DNA of 64,000 nt. It comes from Gnetum montanum (taxonomy: Eukaryota; Streptophyta; Gnetopsida; Gnetales; Gnetaceae). Shown one piece after another: positions 33,861-45,230 of this stretch. The position numbers and the translations under genes were made by a program. The notes beneath the pieces were generated by a model. That model did no database searches. It had not been told where the DNA came from and was given only the letters and a program-made list of their open reading frames with translations. The stretch lies in assembly GCA_015680685.1 (NCBI GenBank), contig MNCI01004806.1, positions 109,626-173,625 on the forward strand, in the 5' to 3' direction. Numbering within the stretch: position 1 is the stretch's first letter; every line of letters starts with the position of its first letter.

Positions 33861-34879
33861 ACCAATGTAAATCATGAAAAATATGAATCAAATGACATAA
33901 AATTGCATGTGGGCTAAATTTTAATTCAAATAGATTCATATATCCTTACGAACAAACTATTAAATTATATTCTTTTTCTTAATCCTTGTGGGTAAATTAA
34001 GAAAAATAATTTAACATATCATCCTAATTAATCATTTTAAATACAATAAAAAACCCTGTGGGATAAAATTTATCATATTACATATGATTAATCACAAATT
34101 TTTAATGTTGTGTATCATTTGTGATCCAAAAGCTCTTAGTACATAATTTTGCATAATTAAAGAAGTTGTGGCTACTCTCTAATTATATAAACTTATATAG
34201 ATAACTTGTTATAATTCATATATAGAAAACGATGCATACATATACAAAAATATCCATAAAATTAATAAATTACCAAATTTGACATGGTATAAACATAATT
34301 CATTCAATTATTCTAGCCTACGGTGCCTAAGTAGAGGGCAAAGTGCCAAAAGAAAACCCTATAGAATGATGCTAATTCATTGGCCGACATGAAAAAACAC
34401 CAAAAATCGTAATAACAATGATGAATGCTTGATATGCAAGCTGGAATGAAAAAAACACATACATAATTCACAAAATCTAGTTATGTGTAGAGGGAATAAA
34501 CATTTGTTAGCCTTAAAACTGCTCAAGTTAAACCAAATCATGCTCAACCTTTGAGAACATTTACATAATGATAGGCTATTGCAAGCCAATGATGCAGATA
34601 GCAAACTGGTGCACGAAGAAAAATTGCAGATAGCATAACTAGACTAGCTCTCCAAAACAACATGAAAAATATCCTCGTTACTACAGCAGTAATAATTTCT
34701 ATTTTCTAGTTCTATAGTGCACAAGAATGTAAAAAAATGTGAGAGTGAAATCTCTTTTACTAGGTAAAAACCAGAAGTGAGTGATCTTCCTCAAACTACA
34801 AAGTACAAAAATATTTTTAAAAAACATTGTTTCTAGATTGTACCATTGTCAAAAACTACATCAAGACAAATATCTAACA
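33861..34879 (-). other. Copia 5' untranslated leader
   Basis: AT-rich sequence between the PBS and gag of the copia element. No gene seen. The 34377-34604 frame has no domain features and is likely chance. Confidence 0.6.
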
Positions 34880-34890
34880 CTCTGATACCA
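34880..34890 (-). promoter_or_regulatory. Primer binding site of copia element, tRNA-iMet
   Basis: Minus-strand TGGTATCAGAG, two bases after the end of the 5' LTR, is the standard complement of the 3' end of plant initiator tRNA-Met used by Ty1/copia elements. Confidence 0.92.
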
Positions 34891-34892
34891 AA

Positions 34893-35417
34893 TGTAAGAA
34901 AATAATTATGCAAAAAACTAGATGGCACAAGTAATCAAAGTATAGAATGTGGAAACAAATGGCATAAGAAATTCACATGCATAAATAACTAGAAATGCAC
35001 AATTCTTGAGCAAATGGAACTAACCTCCAGCCATTGATGCCTCAAATTAAATTTTGCATTCTGATTCTTCTTTCACATAGGTGTTCTACAATGATGGTAT
35101 GTGCAATCTTCAATCATCTGTGAAGGGACTAGAACTACAATCCTATTGTGATTTGTGGTGCCTTTGTTCTCCTATCAAGAATGAATTTATAAGCCATGAA
35201 ATTAGTTACCATAAGAGACCCAATGCCAACATGTAAAAAATGTGTTACCAGATATGAAGACCACCTTGATGCAGTAACCAACTCATGAAAACATGTTGGT
35301 GGGTATGGTGGCCACTTTCATACTTTAACTAACCCATAAAATACATTAGTGGGCATGGTGGCCACTTTCATGCATTAATTAATCAACAAAGTGCGTCAGT
35401 GGATACCGCATGCTACG
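34893..35417 (-). mobile_element. 5' LTR of the copia element
   Basis: Pairs with 28636-29211. The outer end has mutated from TGTAGC to CGTAGC (minus-strand reading), but the target duplication CAAAT follows at 35418-35422. It has one fewer copy of the short GTGGCCACC-bearing unit than the 3' LTR. Confidence 0.9.
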
Positions 35418-35892
35418 CAAATGGTCTTGTTCAAGATGGCAATGTTTAAAGAATTGTTTTGGATGTAGCTATAAAGAGGTCTTGTAATTTCCTATTGAAA
35501 TTTATTTGTGTATGTTTTTGTTTTATTATTAGTTGTTGATTGTAGATTATTAGGGGTTATGATTGTGGGTTATACTATAGATTAATAAACTATACTATAT
35601 CTTGTAGCATAATGCAAAAAAACTATACTCAAAAGTTGATAAGATCAAATTCAAAATTGAAAATTTAATAAATGTATAATAAAAAAACCACCAATAAAAT
35701 CAAATCATCGCACAAACTCTACTTTAAATATTGTTAAGGGGATTTCACACAAAATCTCCAAACACATTAATAAAATGAACAAAAATTGTACTTAAAAATA
35801 ACAATTCAACATATAAAATTTTAGTAAAATAAATCAATAAAAATAAAATAATATTCACTATGTAGAATAAACAAAAATTATCAATATTAGTT

Positions 35893-36745
35893 GTTACTAT
35901 GGTGTAGGGACACCCCTTTCAAATCCCTTGTCATTCCTACCAATGGAGAAATGAAGGTTTTGGACAACTTGATAGACATTTTAGAATCTTGTGGACATCT
36001 TACCCAAGACCTGGATACTTGTAGAAGATTTATTATCAAAGATTTGGATTGACAGAGGACATGTCTTACTAATGGAGTAGATATCTTGTGAGAGATGTCT
36101 TGTAGAAGAGGAGACATCCCTTACCAAAGACATATTATTTAGAGTGTAGACTTCTTGCCAAAGACCTCTAGCACATGTGAAAGACATCTTGTCTCTAGAG
36201 GAGATGTCTTGGCTAGTGTGTAAACATATTTCCTATAACTTGAAATTGATAGAGAGACATTGCGTTAAGCCTATAGAAATTTTATTTAAGTGAGAAAAAG
36301 TTTTAGAGCGGGATTTAAAATTAGGAACAACTAGGAATCTATAAGTTGAATATGAGAAAGATTTCCCTAAAGTGTTAGCTATGTGTTAGCTTTGTCTGGT
36401 GATAAATATGTATCATGTTGTATGTTTTTGCAAGGAGAGAATTGACAAGAGAGATTATGTGGTTAATCGTGTGTGTGGTGTTGGTCATTATAACTTTGTG
36501 TTTGGATCTTGGTCCTGTGTGTGAGAAAGAGGTTTGGATCAATTGTACCTTGTCTTGAGGTCAATCATATATGTTGTTGTAGAGCCTCATGTTCTGTAAT
36601 ATCATTGAGTATGTGAGTATTTTTGGTATGATGTTCTATGGATTTGTGGATCCACTATATTTGTAATTTTCTTTCAATATTAATAGAAGATAGCAAGTTG
36701 GTTGAGACCTAAAGGTTAAGACCTACTCTTAAATTTTGAAATTCA
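35893..36745 (+). repeat. Interspersed repeat with AAGACATC/GATGTCTT motifs
   Basis: It begins TATGGTGTAGGGACACCCC and contains many alternating AAGACATC- and GATGTCTT-type motifs between 35970 and 36220. A second copy at 58178-58580 starts TATGGTGTAGGTACACCTC and has the same motif style. The end near 36650-36745 (TTTTCTTTCAATATTAATAG) resembles a copia LTR end, so a solo LTR is possible, but no target duplication is visible. There is no coding potential. Confidence 0.5.
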
Positions 36746-36759
36746 TCACACTTCAAAAG

Positions 36760-37035
36760 AAAAAAATAAATAAAATAAAATTTCTAATGCAATCTTGAAA
36801 CCATCTTACCCATAAAAATAACACAAGAAATTGAAAATCCCTCCATATCACATCATACTTTCTTGAAATCCTCTTACCAATAAATGCAACACTAAAAATT
36901 CAAAAGCTTTGTGCATCATAACTTGTTATCTTTGATTTCATGTAATTTACATTTGATTAATGATTTTTTACATTTCATAAGCTATCTTATTGATAATTAA
37001 AATGTAAGATATTCAAAAGATCTTTGCATCATAGC
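36760..37035 (-). repeat. Interspersed repeat family K, copy 2
   Basis: Three AGAAATTGAAAAGCTCT..GCATCATA-like sub-motifs start near 36827, 36894 and 37009 (spacing 67 and 115). The copy at 54190-54530 has three sub-motifs with nearly the same spacing, so the internal layout is a family property. Bases 37036-37912 that follow hold nothing I can assign. Confidence 0.7.
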
Positions 37036-37912
37036 CTGCTTACTATACAAGACCTATCTATAGTGTATTATACCTACTATATAGACGTATATACACTATA
37101 AACTAACTTCTAGGGTTGGGTTTTTACTTAATGAAGCTACTAAGTTCAAGGGGAATGTCATACTTACCTTCACTAAAGTGAAGGCTAGACTAGATGGGGT
37201 TTTTTTAGCTTAGGTAAGAAGTTCAGTCATTGCCCTACCTCAAGTAAGACTAACCTTACCTTCTAATGAACAAGTATCAGGATAATACTAGGACACATGA
37301 GCTAAATAATCTCTATAATTATTCCATGAATGTTCTAAATCAAATTTTTTCTATAGTGAAAATTCCATAAAGTGTGAACCAACATCCAGAATCTAAAAAT
37401 AAAAATAAAAATAACGTTAAATAAGATATTAAAATGTAAGTCAATTATTCCTTGCATTATGGTGTACCATACTAAGCTACATCTCTTTTTCAAATCTCCT
37501 AATAACTCTACTATTTGAAATTTGAAGAGGAAGAGCTCTACCTCCTTTCTCTTTCCCCTCCTCCAAATGATCCACCCACTCTATAGCAACACCTCAAATG
37601 ACTTAACATGTTTTGCTCTTCCAAGCATATCCCCATTAAAATACACTTCTTACAACATTATGTTGATGCATAATTATTAGCGGTTCTATGCTTCACTTGT
37701 TCTTATTAGAAAATAAAGAGATGGTTTTTCATTTCTCTATAGTTCTCCATTACATAAATCTTCACTTGAAATGATCCATATTAACAAATGATGTTCACGT
37801 AGTCATTTAAAAAATAGATTAGCATTCTATTATTCTTTTCCAAACAAGTAATCCTATATTCAAATAAATTATACTAACAACCTCACTTTCATTCCTTAAA
37901 TACATAACCCAT

Positions 37913-38859
37913 TGATGAACGGTTGAAGATACCCTTGCGCTCAACCATACAAATCATAAAACGTTCATGCACAATCTAGTCAAATTCCATGGACTCTCTA
38001 GTTTTTGATGCACTAGTCTTCTAGGTAGTGAACCTTGCCCTAAGGTCATTCATTGTCTACCCAATTACACTTGTGATGCACATGGTATGATTAAGTGTAA
38101 TCAAGGTATATGATTTTTATCGTTTTCTGTTTTATGTTCTTTGGTGCTTAAAGAGAGAGATGAAGTAATTTAATAACTAATTTAATTTAACTAACTAACT
38201 AGTCTTTAGCTAGTCCTAACATAAACATCTGGTTCCACTTTTCGTACACATGCTAAACCCATGTATTCAATACTGGGTTACCAAATGATATGTTACTAGG
38301 CACACTAAGCAATAAAATTACTGGGATTATCAAGAAAATACATGCTACACTCAAAGCGGGCATACTTATTTATTTAATCTATATAGCTTTCTCACTTAAT
38401 TAGCTTGATTATTGAAAAACATTAAATAAATAACTAAAAGCATTAAATGCATGAGTAAATATCTAAACTATCTAGAATGCTACAAGGTTTATTAAGAAGC
38501 TTGTGTTTATTTCCATACACACTATCATGCTTAAGTACAATAATGCTCGAATAAAGATCTGTACACTCAATGACTCTTGCTATGGGTACTTGGGAAAATA
38601 TTATAACTTTCAAATGTAAAAATTGCAAGAGCTCTACTACTACTATGAATTCAATGCCCATAAACACAACTAGGAGCTCATATTTATAGTTTTTTTGCTC
38701 GAGGGCTACATTGATGGGGCCCCACCAATGTAGCAAACGCTACATTGACATGGCCCCATCGATGGGGAAACATCATGTAAATGGTTTTCCATTGACAGAG
38801 GCTTGTCGATGAGGTCGTGTCAATGAGGACCCATTGATGCAACACTTTAATGCTCATCA
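37913..38859 (-). mobile_element. 3' LTR of element 3, GGCC subfamily
   Basis: Minus strand: starts TGATGAGCATTAAAG, has palindrome-rich U3 with CATCGATGGGGCC and GGTGGGGCCCCATC units (38700-38840), TATAAATA at 38681-38688, an R/U5 region homologous to the GATATC LTRs, and a diverged end. A CTCGAATAAAGAT block at about 38546 (plus strand) is the shared TTTATTCGAG segment. Confidence 0.88.
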
Positions 38860-38871
38860 TACCGCCACGAC
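38860..38871 (-). promoter_or_regulatory. Polypurine tract of element 3
   Basis: Minus-strand GTCGTGGCGGTA abuts the 3' LTR. One G-to-C change interrupts the G run compared with elements 1 and 2. Confidence 0.8.
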
Positions 38872-39109
38872 TGAATGAAAACTCATCCTTGAGTTCTTTG
38901 ACAAAATTGGAAAGGTATGGGATTATTGATTGACTCTTAACAAATAATTGACTTGACAAAACTAAGTTCTTGAGTATATGAATCAACATATTACAAAAAA
39001 TTGTGGTGTTCATGATAGAAAATTGAACACCATGACACGACTACAAAAATTTGGATAGCACATCCTCTGACGGTGTGAAGATGGTGGTGAAGATCAAACA
39101 ATCCTAGGT

Positions 39110-41936
39110 GGTGGACATTCTTGAGGCTCTAATGGACCTTCATTGGCTTCATGCATGTGCAGTAGCTGAGGTAGCTATAACTGTCTTGTTGCAGTTGCAA
39201 CCTTTGATGGAAGGTGAAAGAAATTAAGCAATGCCTTCATCTTCTCCTCCTTGATCCAAGGTTCATTCATAGTTCATGTGGCATCATTAATGTGGGCTAG
39301 AATGGGGACATTTCATGGATAGTGCATTATCAAGGACATCTCCTTTACATTGACAAACCAGGTAGCGAACTATTTGTGTTTGATTTCAAACATCCTTATT
39401 GCATTCTATAGCTCTTGGTAGTCATTCATCCCCTTGGCCAAGTTCTCAAAAATTGATCGTTGATTTGTGAATCGTGCTCTGAGAACCTTGAGTTTAGTGT
39501 TAGCCACTGCAAGCTTATCCTTGGTGTCCTTGTGGTGCTTGAAATTGGCCTCTTACAAAAAGTACAAGCTAGCCACTTGCTTCTCTAATTTAGACCATGA
39601 TCATCTGGTAGTCAACATGGCCAAATTTGTGTAACAGAAATTGGCAAGCTCCATGTACTTTGTCATCTCCTTGATCTACAACTTCTTCATGTAGATTTTC
39701 GCTTTGTTACAGGTGTCTATCCCATCAATGATGGGGTGCCATAACTCTCTTCCTTACTGAGGTTTCTAGAGGGTCTCATTTGCCTTTTCCTTCACCAACT
39801 AGATGTGCTTCTCATTTACTTCTTTTTGTAGACTAACCTACTCTTTGCAATGGTCCTTGTCTCTCTTAAATTTGATCTCAATCGCAGTTTTCTAGTGAAG
39901 GGCATGAACTTCCTCCATGGAGAGATTTCTATTTTCTACTACCAATCTCCTCACTTTTGTGTTTGCTTTGGCCATTTGCTACTACTATTGATGGATGAAA
40001 TCTATTAAATATTTCTTGTGCACATCAACATTCCAAAGGGGATGATTTTCTACGATCAATTGGACATTCTCCTAGTAGATATGATCTAAGGCCTTCTAAA
40101 TCATGTGTTGTGTGGCCTTTTCCAAGGATCATTAGAACACTACCATCTCCATTACACCCTTAACCCTTTTAATCCTAATATAAATCTATTCCATAACTTC
40201 ATCTCTTATTAGTGCTAGGTTGAGAAATGTAGGATTGGTAATATGGGTCCTTAATTTAGCAACTTTCCTAGCTAAGAATTTATTCTACTCCCTAGATGTT
40301 TTAAGTTAACCCTCTAATATGATGTTTTTTCCCCTTGCCTCTAGTAGCTCCAATTGAGTTATAGTGATGTTGTTCAGAAGGTCAAAGACATCCAGAAGTA
40401 GTTGTTTGATTTCCACCAGTTGGTCTAGTAGTTCTTCATACTGTGCTATGTTTATTCTACCTCTTGTAGTTCCTATGGATGTCTGCACATCTTTAAGTGC
40501 AATGAAATTTGGTGCAGATGCCATAGGTGCATTGAGTGTTTTGGTAATTCATTCAGTGACCACTTTTGCTATTGTTTCCTGCCCTTGGTGTTGCATCACC
40601 AAAACTGTTGCCCCCTCACCCTCCTCCAAGCACATCGAGAAGGGTCGCAGCATTCTGAGAGATTTTTGGGAGTTTCTATTATTCTAAGAGATATTTTGAC
40701 CTCTTTGGTGCTCGCATTTGACCTCATGGGTAGCTATGTTCTTTGGGTCAAGAAAATGAATCCACCCTCATCCATCAAGATGATTGTTCAAGTCACCTCA
40801 TTAAGGTGAATCATGGTTGTTCTGTATATGGATGGGTTACCACCACTTATGTGTACTTATTGCTCTTATTTACTCAATAACCATTCATTGTATTCTTGCA
40901 ACTGTTGGGTGATTACAATGGTGTTTAGCACTGTTGTCTAAGTCATAGGTGAAGGTGGTGGTTGTTTCTCCTCTTCTTGGATAGTTGTGGCAAGCATCTT
41001 ATCCTTCATCATTTCTACCTAGTTGGCAGCCAGAATAGTTCTAACTATATCATTGGAGTAATGGACAATCCCTCCCCTTCGACAAAGTTTCTTGATGAGG
41101 CATGGAAAGGGAAGTTTCTTTCTTCAATGTTCATTTTCTTTAAATCACTTATCCTTCTCTAGATAGATCAGCTATGAAAGGTTGATTGAGAATCTCTCAC
41201 TTAGAGTAGTGCATGCTTGGTTAGAGAAGGTAATGATTTTTCTTGGCCTCACTATGGGATTAAGGAGGAAGGTCGCAATCTTGCAATGGATCCTCTTTGC
41301 TAGTGTAAGTGCACCAAACTCCTTATAGTCAACATCATAACACCATTGCAACCATTCTTTCTTGATACTCAAATCTACGTACATTAGAATTTCAATAAGA
41401 TTTGTTCCTGTTTTAGGAAACCTAAGCGCTATAACAATGGGTTGTGCCAAGTAGGACACTAAGATGTTCTTAATTTTCACCATAGCTCCAAGCTACCTAT
41501 TGTTTCATAATAGGAATGTTTCTCCCACGTGCCACTCCTTAGTGGAAGTGATGATTGGCCACATGGGAGAGGCCTTTAGTTGGTCTTGTACTTCTCATAG
41601 TGCATGCTCCAGGAAAGGGCCAAAATTTGACTCTTTGAGCACTGATTTTTGGACCCCCTTTGATTTAATCTGATTTAGGAAAGCCTCTATTAAGGTCACC
41701 TTAAGATTTGCTGGATGTGCTGGCACATCATTCCAATGGGAATGGTTTGTTGCTACTGCTACTAGTTCAAGAATATGTTTGATAGATTCCACTTCTGCCT
41801 CTTCCCTAAGAGGACCTATGGCATGGGTTGTCAGTGGTTCTTCTTGGGGTTGTTCTTGGCCTCTTCCTATTATAGGCCATTTCTCCCTTAGTTGGGATGG
41901 TACTGGTTCTTACGTGTGCTTCCCTTTTTGTGCCAT
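39110..41936 (-). pseudogene. aORF of element 3: coiled-coil protein, unrecognised
   Basis: Sense-strand gene between integrase and PPT, about 942 codons from ATG at 41936. It is broken by stops and frameshifts, but collinear over its whole length with the aORF of element 4. It has a basic start (MAQKGKH), then near residue 104 NFGPF(x5)L(x2)VQDQLKASPMWPI and WHVGETF, near residue 207 LTLAKRIHCKIATF, then LPFPCLIKKLCRRGG. A helical, Leu/Gln/Glu-rich part (40306-40524) includes QYEELLDQLVEIKQLLLDVF, and the conserved FATWFVNVKEM lies near residue 853. No signal peptide or membrane segment is seen, unlike env-like genes reported in Athila elements. I do not recognise the family, and its function is unknown. 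Confidence 0.7.
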
Positions 41937-42239
41937 TTATGATCACAACACATCCATGGATTAGTAGATATAATGTGTAACTTTGCATTTTTGGATACCT
42001 TTTCTCATTAGTTAGTTACACTTTGACTAAGTTTGGACCATGGTAGATTGATTATTTTATTAATTATTAATTAATTATTTATTATAAATGTCACCAAAGC
42101 TTGTTGGAAAGGTTTAAATCTTGGAATTTGGTTTTTAATGGTTGATTTTTTAGTTAATCCTTTGTGGGAGTTAGAAAAAATCACAAAAATTTTTTGGTCA
42201 AAAATGGTACATTTTTGGTCCCCATGACGAAGAGCTTAC

Positions 42240-42241
42240 CT
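42240..42241 (-). promoter_or_regulatory. Possible 5' splice site ahead of aORF
   Basis: Minus-strand CCAAAG|GTAAGCTC is a near-consensus plant donor, 150 bp after the internal TATA box and about 300 bp before the aORF ATG. A TTTTTTCTAACTCCCACAAAG-like pyrimidine/branch-type stretch follows within 90 bp. It could mark an intron in the leader of an aORF transcript. Element 4 has no clear equivalent donor, so this is weak. Confidence 0.25.
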
Positions 42242-42386
42242 TTGGTAGTTGTAGGGTAGAAGAATGGAGTGATTTAGATAAATGATTTGTAAGTTATGGG
42301 GTTTAGAAAGTTTTGGGCTCTGAAAATTTGCAAAACTCCTTTGGCATTTATGAGAAAATGTAAAATTTTCTGAGTGGGGTCATGCC

Positions 42387-42473
42387 TATTTATACTATTT
42401 TTATCTTATGTTGACAAGGCCTTGTGTATGGGTTTTCTCCATTGACGGGGCCTCGTATACAGGGCCCATTGGC
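42387..42473 (-). promoter_or_regulatory. Internal U3-like promoter of element 3
   Basis: On the minus strand a GGCC-type palindrome cluster (CCAATGGGCCCTGTATACG, GGCCCCGTCAATGG, AAGGCCTTGTCAA; 42413-42473) is followed about 20 nt later by TATAAATAGGC (TATAAATA at 42387-42394). This repeats the layout of the element's own LTR, where a similar cluster precedes TATAAATA at 38681-38688. It lies about 450 bp upstream of the aORF ATG and could drive a separate aORF transcript. Confidence 0.5.
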
Positions 42474-43776
42474 AAAAATTTTTAAAGTTGAATATCTTAA
42501 AAAATATAAGGAATTTTTCAATGAAATTAGGATCCATGAAATCCTAGAAAAGCCAAGAATATTATAAAATCATTGAAGAGGGTCTTTAAAAGCTCAAAAA
42601 TTAAAAAATCTAATGGAAAAGGTATTTAATGAATAAAATTTGTAAAGGAACACATGGTGTGATGCAGAATATAGGTGTACGAAAGATTTGGGTTGCAAGA
42701 ATGCCTAAGGATAAGGTACTTAATGAGCCTAACCAAGGGATATGCAAGTGGGTCCTTCCCATAGCAAGCACATGCCCTTTTTGCCCTTGCATAACCTCAA
42801 CCTAAGGAGTCCATGGGCCCCAAAGATGACTAATGACAATGGAAATTAATGACCAAAACCCAGAAGATTCTACTTAAGAATCAAATATGTCAGACCAAGA
42901 CATGGAATCAAGAACATGGACATCATCAATGAGGTGAAGCATGGATAGCATAGATGGATGATGGAGAAGGTGGAATGGATTACAAATTGAGGTCATAAGA
43001 AGTCCCTTGTGGAGTTCATGTTTAAAATGACCAAAGAAGATCCTTCCTTCCAAACCAAAAATATCCTCTTTTAGTGACTTCACATCACCACTCCAAGACC
43101 GATCCACCCCCTCAAGACATAAGAGTGCTCCCATAAAACAACCACCATTCCATAAAGAGAAGAAAAGAGAAGTAGGAAGTAAGAGAGGGCGTTAGTTATA
43201 GGGGACCTTCAGGCATGGGTACATGTATTTTTATGCCATAGCTAGTTCTTGTAGCCCATTTATTTGTCTAAGGTGTGTGCTTTGAATTTCCATCATGCTT
43301 TTTTTTGTATTTTGATTTTTTTAGTTTTTGGATGGGAACCACACCATGCAAATATTTTATCTAAATTCCTATTATTAGAGCATGGAATGGTAAGAAGTCA
43401 ATAAAAAACACTCAAGCACCCATGTAAGTAGAAGAGTACGAAGAGTATTGAGTCCCCTTAAAGTCATACCCTATTCAAATCGTTGAATCCTTCCTAATTT
43501 TGAAAAATACCAAGGTCAAAAATTTATTAAGAATTGATTTAATGAAAAGGAATCTCAAAATACCAAAATAAGGAAAACCATAGAGTTTGTGAATGAGTGG
43601 ATGTTGTGAACTCATTGCCTATTCCATGAAAAAGAAACCATGCTTGAGTCATTGGTACAAAAATTCAAAAGTAGAAACCAAACATAAAGCACAAACCACC
43701 ATTAGTAGTAGCCACAACACCACTGTGTCCTATTGGCAATAAAGCACTTTTATTAGCAAAAATTTGAAAATCACAT
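42474..43776 (-). other. Element 3 leader between integrase and aORF
   Basis: Non-coding, homologous to the corresponding stretches in elements 1, 2 and 4. GGGTCCTTCCC and CCTTGCATAACCTCA at 42750-42800 and ACCTTCAGGCATGGGTACATG at 43207-43227 (plus strand) are shared landmarks. Short frames here are not conserved between copies. Confidence 0.6.
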
Positions 43777-44067
43777 TTAAACAAAATAAAAAAATATAAA
43801 AAAGTGTAAAATATCCAATGAAGATTCAAATGTACTAACAATGGTGTAAAAATAAGAAAAATTTTGAAAATAAAAAATTGTAAAATAAATAACTTGCAAA
43901 ATTAAAAATGTGGAAAACAAAAAATTAGAAAAACTAAGGAGCCATGTGGATGATTTAGCACGAATGACCATATTCCCCACAACTGAGTTGGAAGGAGGAG
44001 ATTTGAAAAATTCAATGTGATTGTCCATCCATTGGGCTATTTGTTGCACTGGCTTACTTAGGCTCAT
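43777..44067 (-). other. Small post-integrase ORF of element 3, with purine tract
   Basis: A 96-codon minus-strand frame beginning MSLSKPV, then WMDNHIEFFKSPPSNSVVGN, then hydrophobic Phe/Leu/Tyr/Ile segments. It starts in another frame inside the last integrase codons, exactly as in element 1. The NSVVG codons contain AGTTGTGGGGAAT (about 43973-43985), similar to the family PPT. Confidence 0.4.
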
Positions 44068-45230
44068 GGAAAAGATTTACTTGTTGGATGTTGATCAACT
44101 ACCTTTTATTTGTATTCTTAGGTTTGTATATAGTCATGGCCCTAGACGGAAAGGTTTCAAAAATTATATAACGTCCCTTCCAAAATGTTTGAAACTTAGT
44201 TTTTTATGGTACATGTGTGGGGTTCTAGTAGAGAACCTTATCTCCTTGTTAGAATTTTACTTTCCATATTCTCAAGTCATGTAATTTCTTGTTGAATGCC
44301 TCATGTACTTCATTCAAAGATAGGGCCACTAATCGATTTTCATCTAGTACGTTGAGGTTGATCAATCTTTCTCTTTGTGCTAGGCTCAGGTCAAGATTTA
44401 GTTTGCAAGCTATTAAGAGTGTACGGAGCTTGGATTGGATTGGGAGCATGAGAAGTTTTCCATACACAAGCTCATAGGAAGAGTAGACAATAGGAAGTTT
44501 CCATGTTGAGCAGTAGGTTCATAGGGCATTGTTTTGTTTTGTATTCCAATCTCTCATATATTTTCTTATGGTCCTTGTTAAGATCTTTGTAATCTCCTTG
44601 TTGGTTACCTTTGCTTGACTACTGGCTTGGGGATGATAGGATGTTGTTAATTTATGTTCAACCCCCAAGCATTGCATTTTTAAAAGTGGCACCTGTGAAT
44701 TTAGTTCCATTATCAAAAATTAGTGCACATGGCACCCCAAACCTATTGACAACATTTTGTTGTACAAATCTAGTAGTAGTGGATGATGTACAATTGGTGA
44801 AAGCTATTGCTTCTACCCATTTGGTGTAGTAGTCGACTACCACGATGATATACGCATTTTCATTGGGCATGGCTATGATGGAACCTATGAAGTCTATGCC
44901 CCATATCTCAAAAGGGTCTAGTGGTTGAATCCACCATTGAGCACCCTCCATTTGAGTAGTCATTCCACCATCTCTTTGACAATGTTCACAAGATTAAACA
45001 AATTGCTGGGCATCCCTAAAGATTGTAGGCCAACAGTATCCTACCATTAGGATTTTTATGGTCGTGTGCCTCCCTACATAGTGGCCTCCACAAGGGCCTT
45101 TGTGAGCATATTGGAGAATGCATAATTGATATGCATTAGGGACATACCAATGGACTAGGCCATCGATGCACACCTTGTAAATGTGTTCATTGATTTCCAT
45201 GAAGTACTTTGCCCAATGAAGAGACTATTG
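44068..45230 (-). pseudogene. Integrase of element 3 (broken)
   Basis: Zinc-binding segment 44994-45200: YAHKGPCGGHYVGRHTTIKI with CEHCQRDGG beyond the stop. Core segment 44658-44963: IWGIDFIGSI, VVVDYYTKWVEA, ALIFDNGTKFTG, so both Asp positions are present. The Glu position reads SSQAKVTNKE, with Lys in place of the catalytic Glu. The GPY-like end FQTFWKGRYIIFETF is at about 44150-44200. A frameshift separates the core from the Glu segment (44519-44716). Confidence 0.85.

Larger units (their letters stand above)
28636..35417 (-). mobile_element. Ty1/copia retrotransposon with perfect TSD
   Basis: A complete but dead copia element on the minus strand: 5' LTR 34893-35417, PBS, gag, integrase, RT, RNase H, PPT, 3' LTR 28636-29211. 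CAAAT flanks both sides (28631-28635 and 35418-35422), a perfect 5-bp target duplication. Integrase lies before RT, the order that defines Ty1/copia. The RT sequence looks closest to Tork-type elements, but that assignment is tentative. Stops and frameshifts are present throughout, and a 274-bp tandem duplication lies in the RT lead-in. Confidence 0.92.

Noticed and set aside
35904-36747. Complete solo copia LTR (TGTAGGG...CATCACA)
   Set aside because: No matching flanks, and the similarity to 58178-58580 seems to start before the supposed TG.
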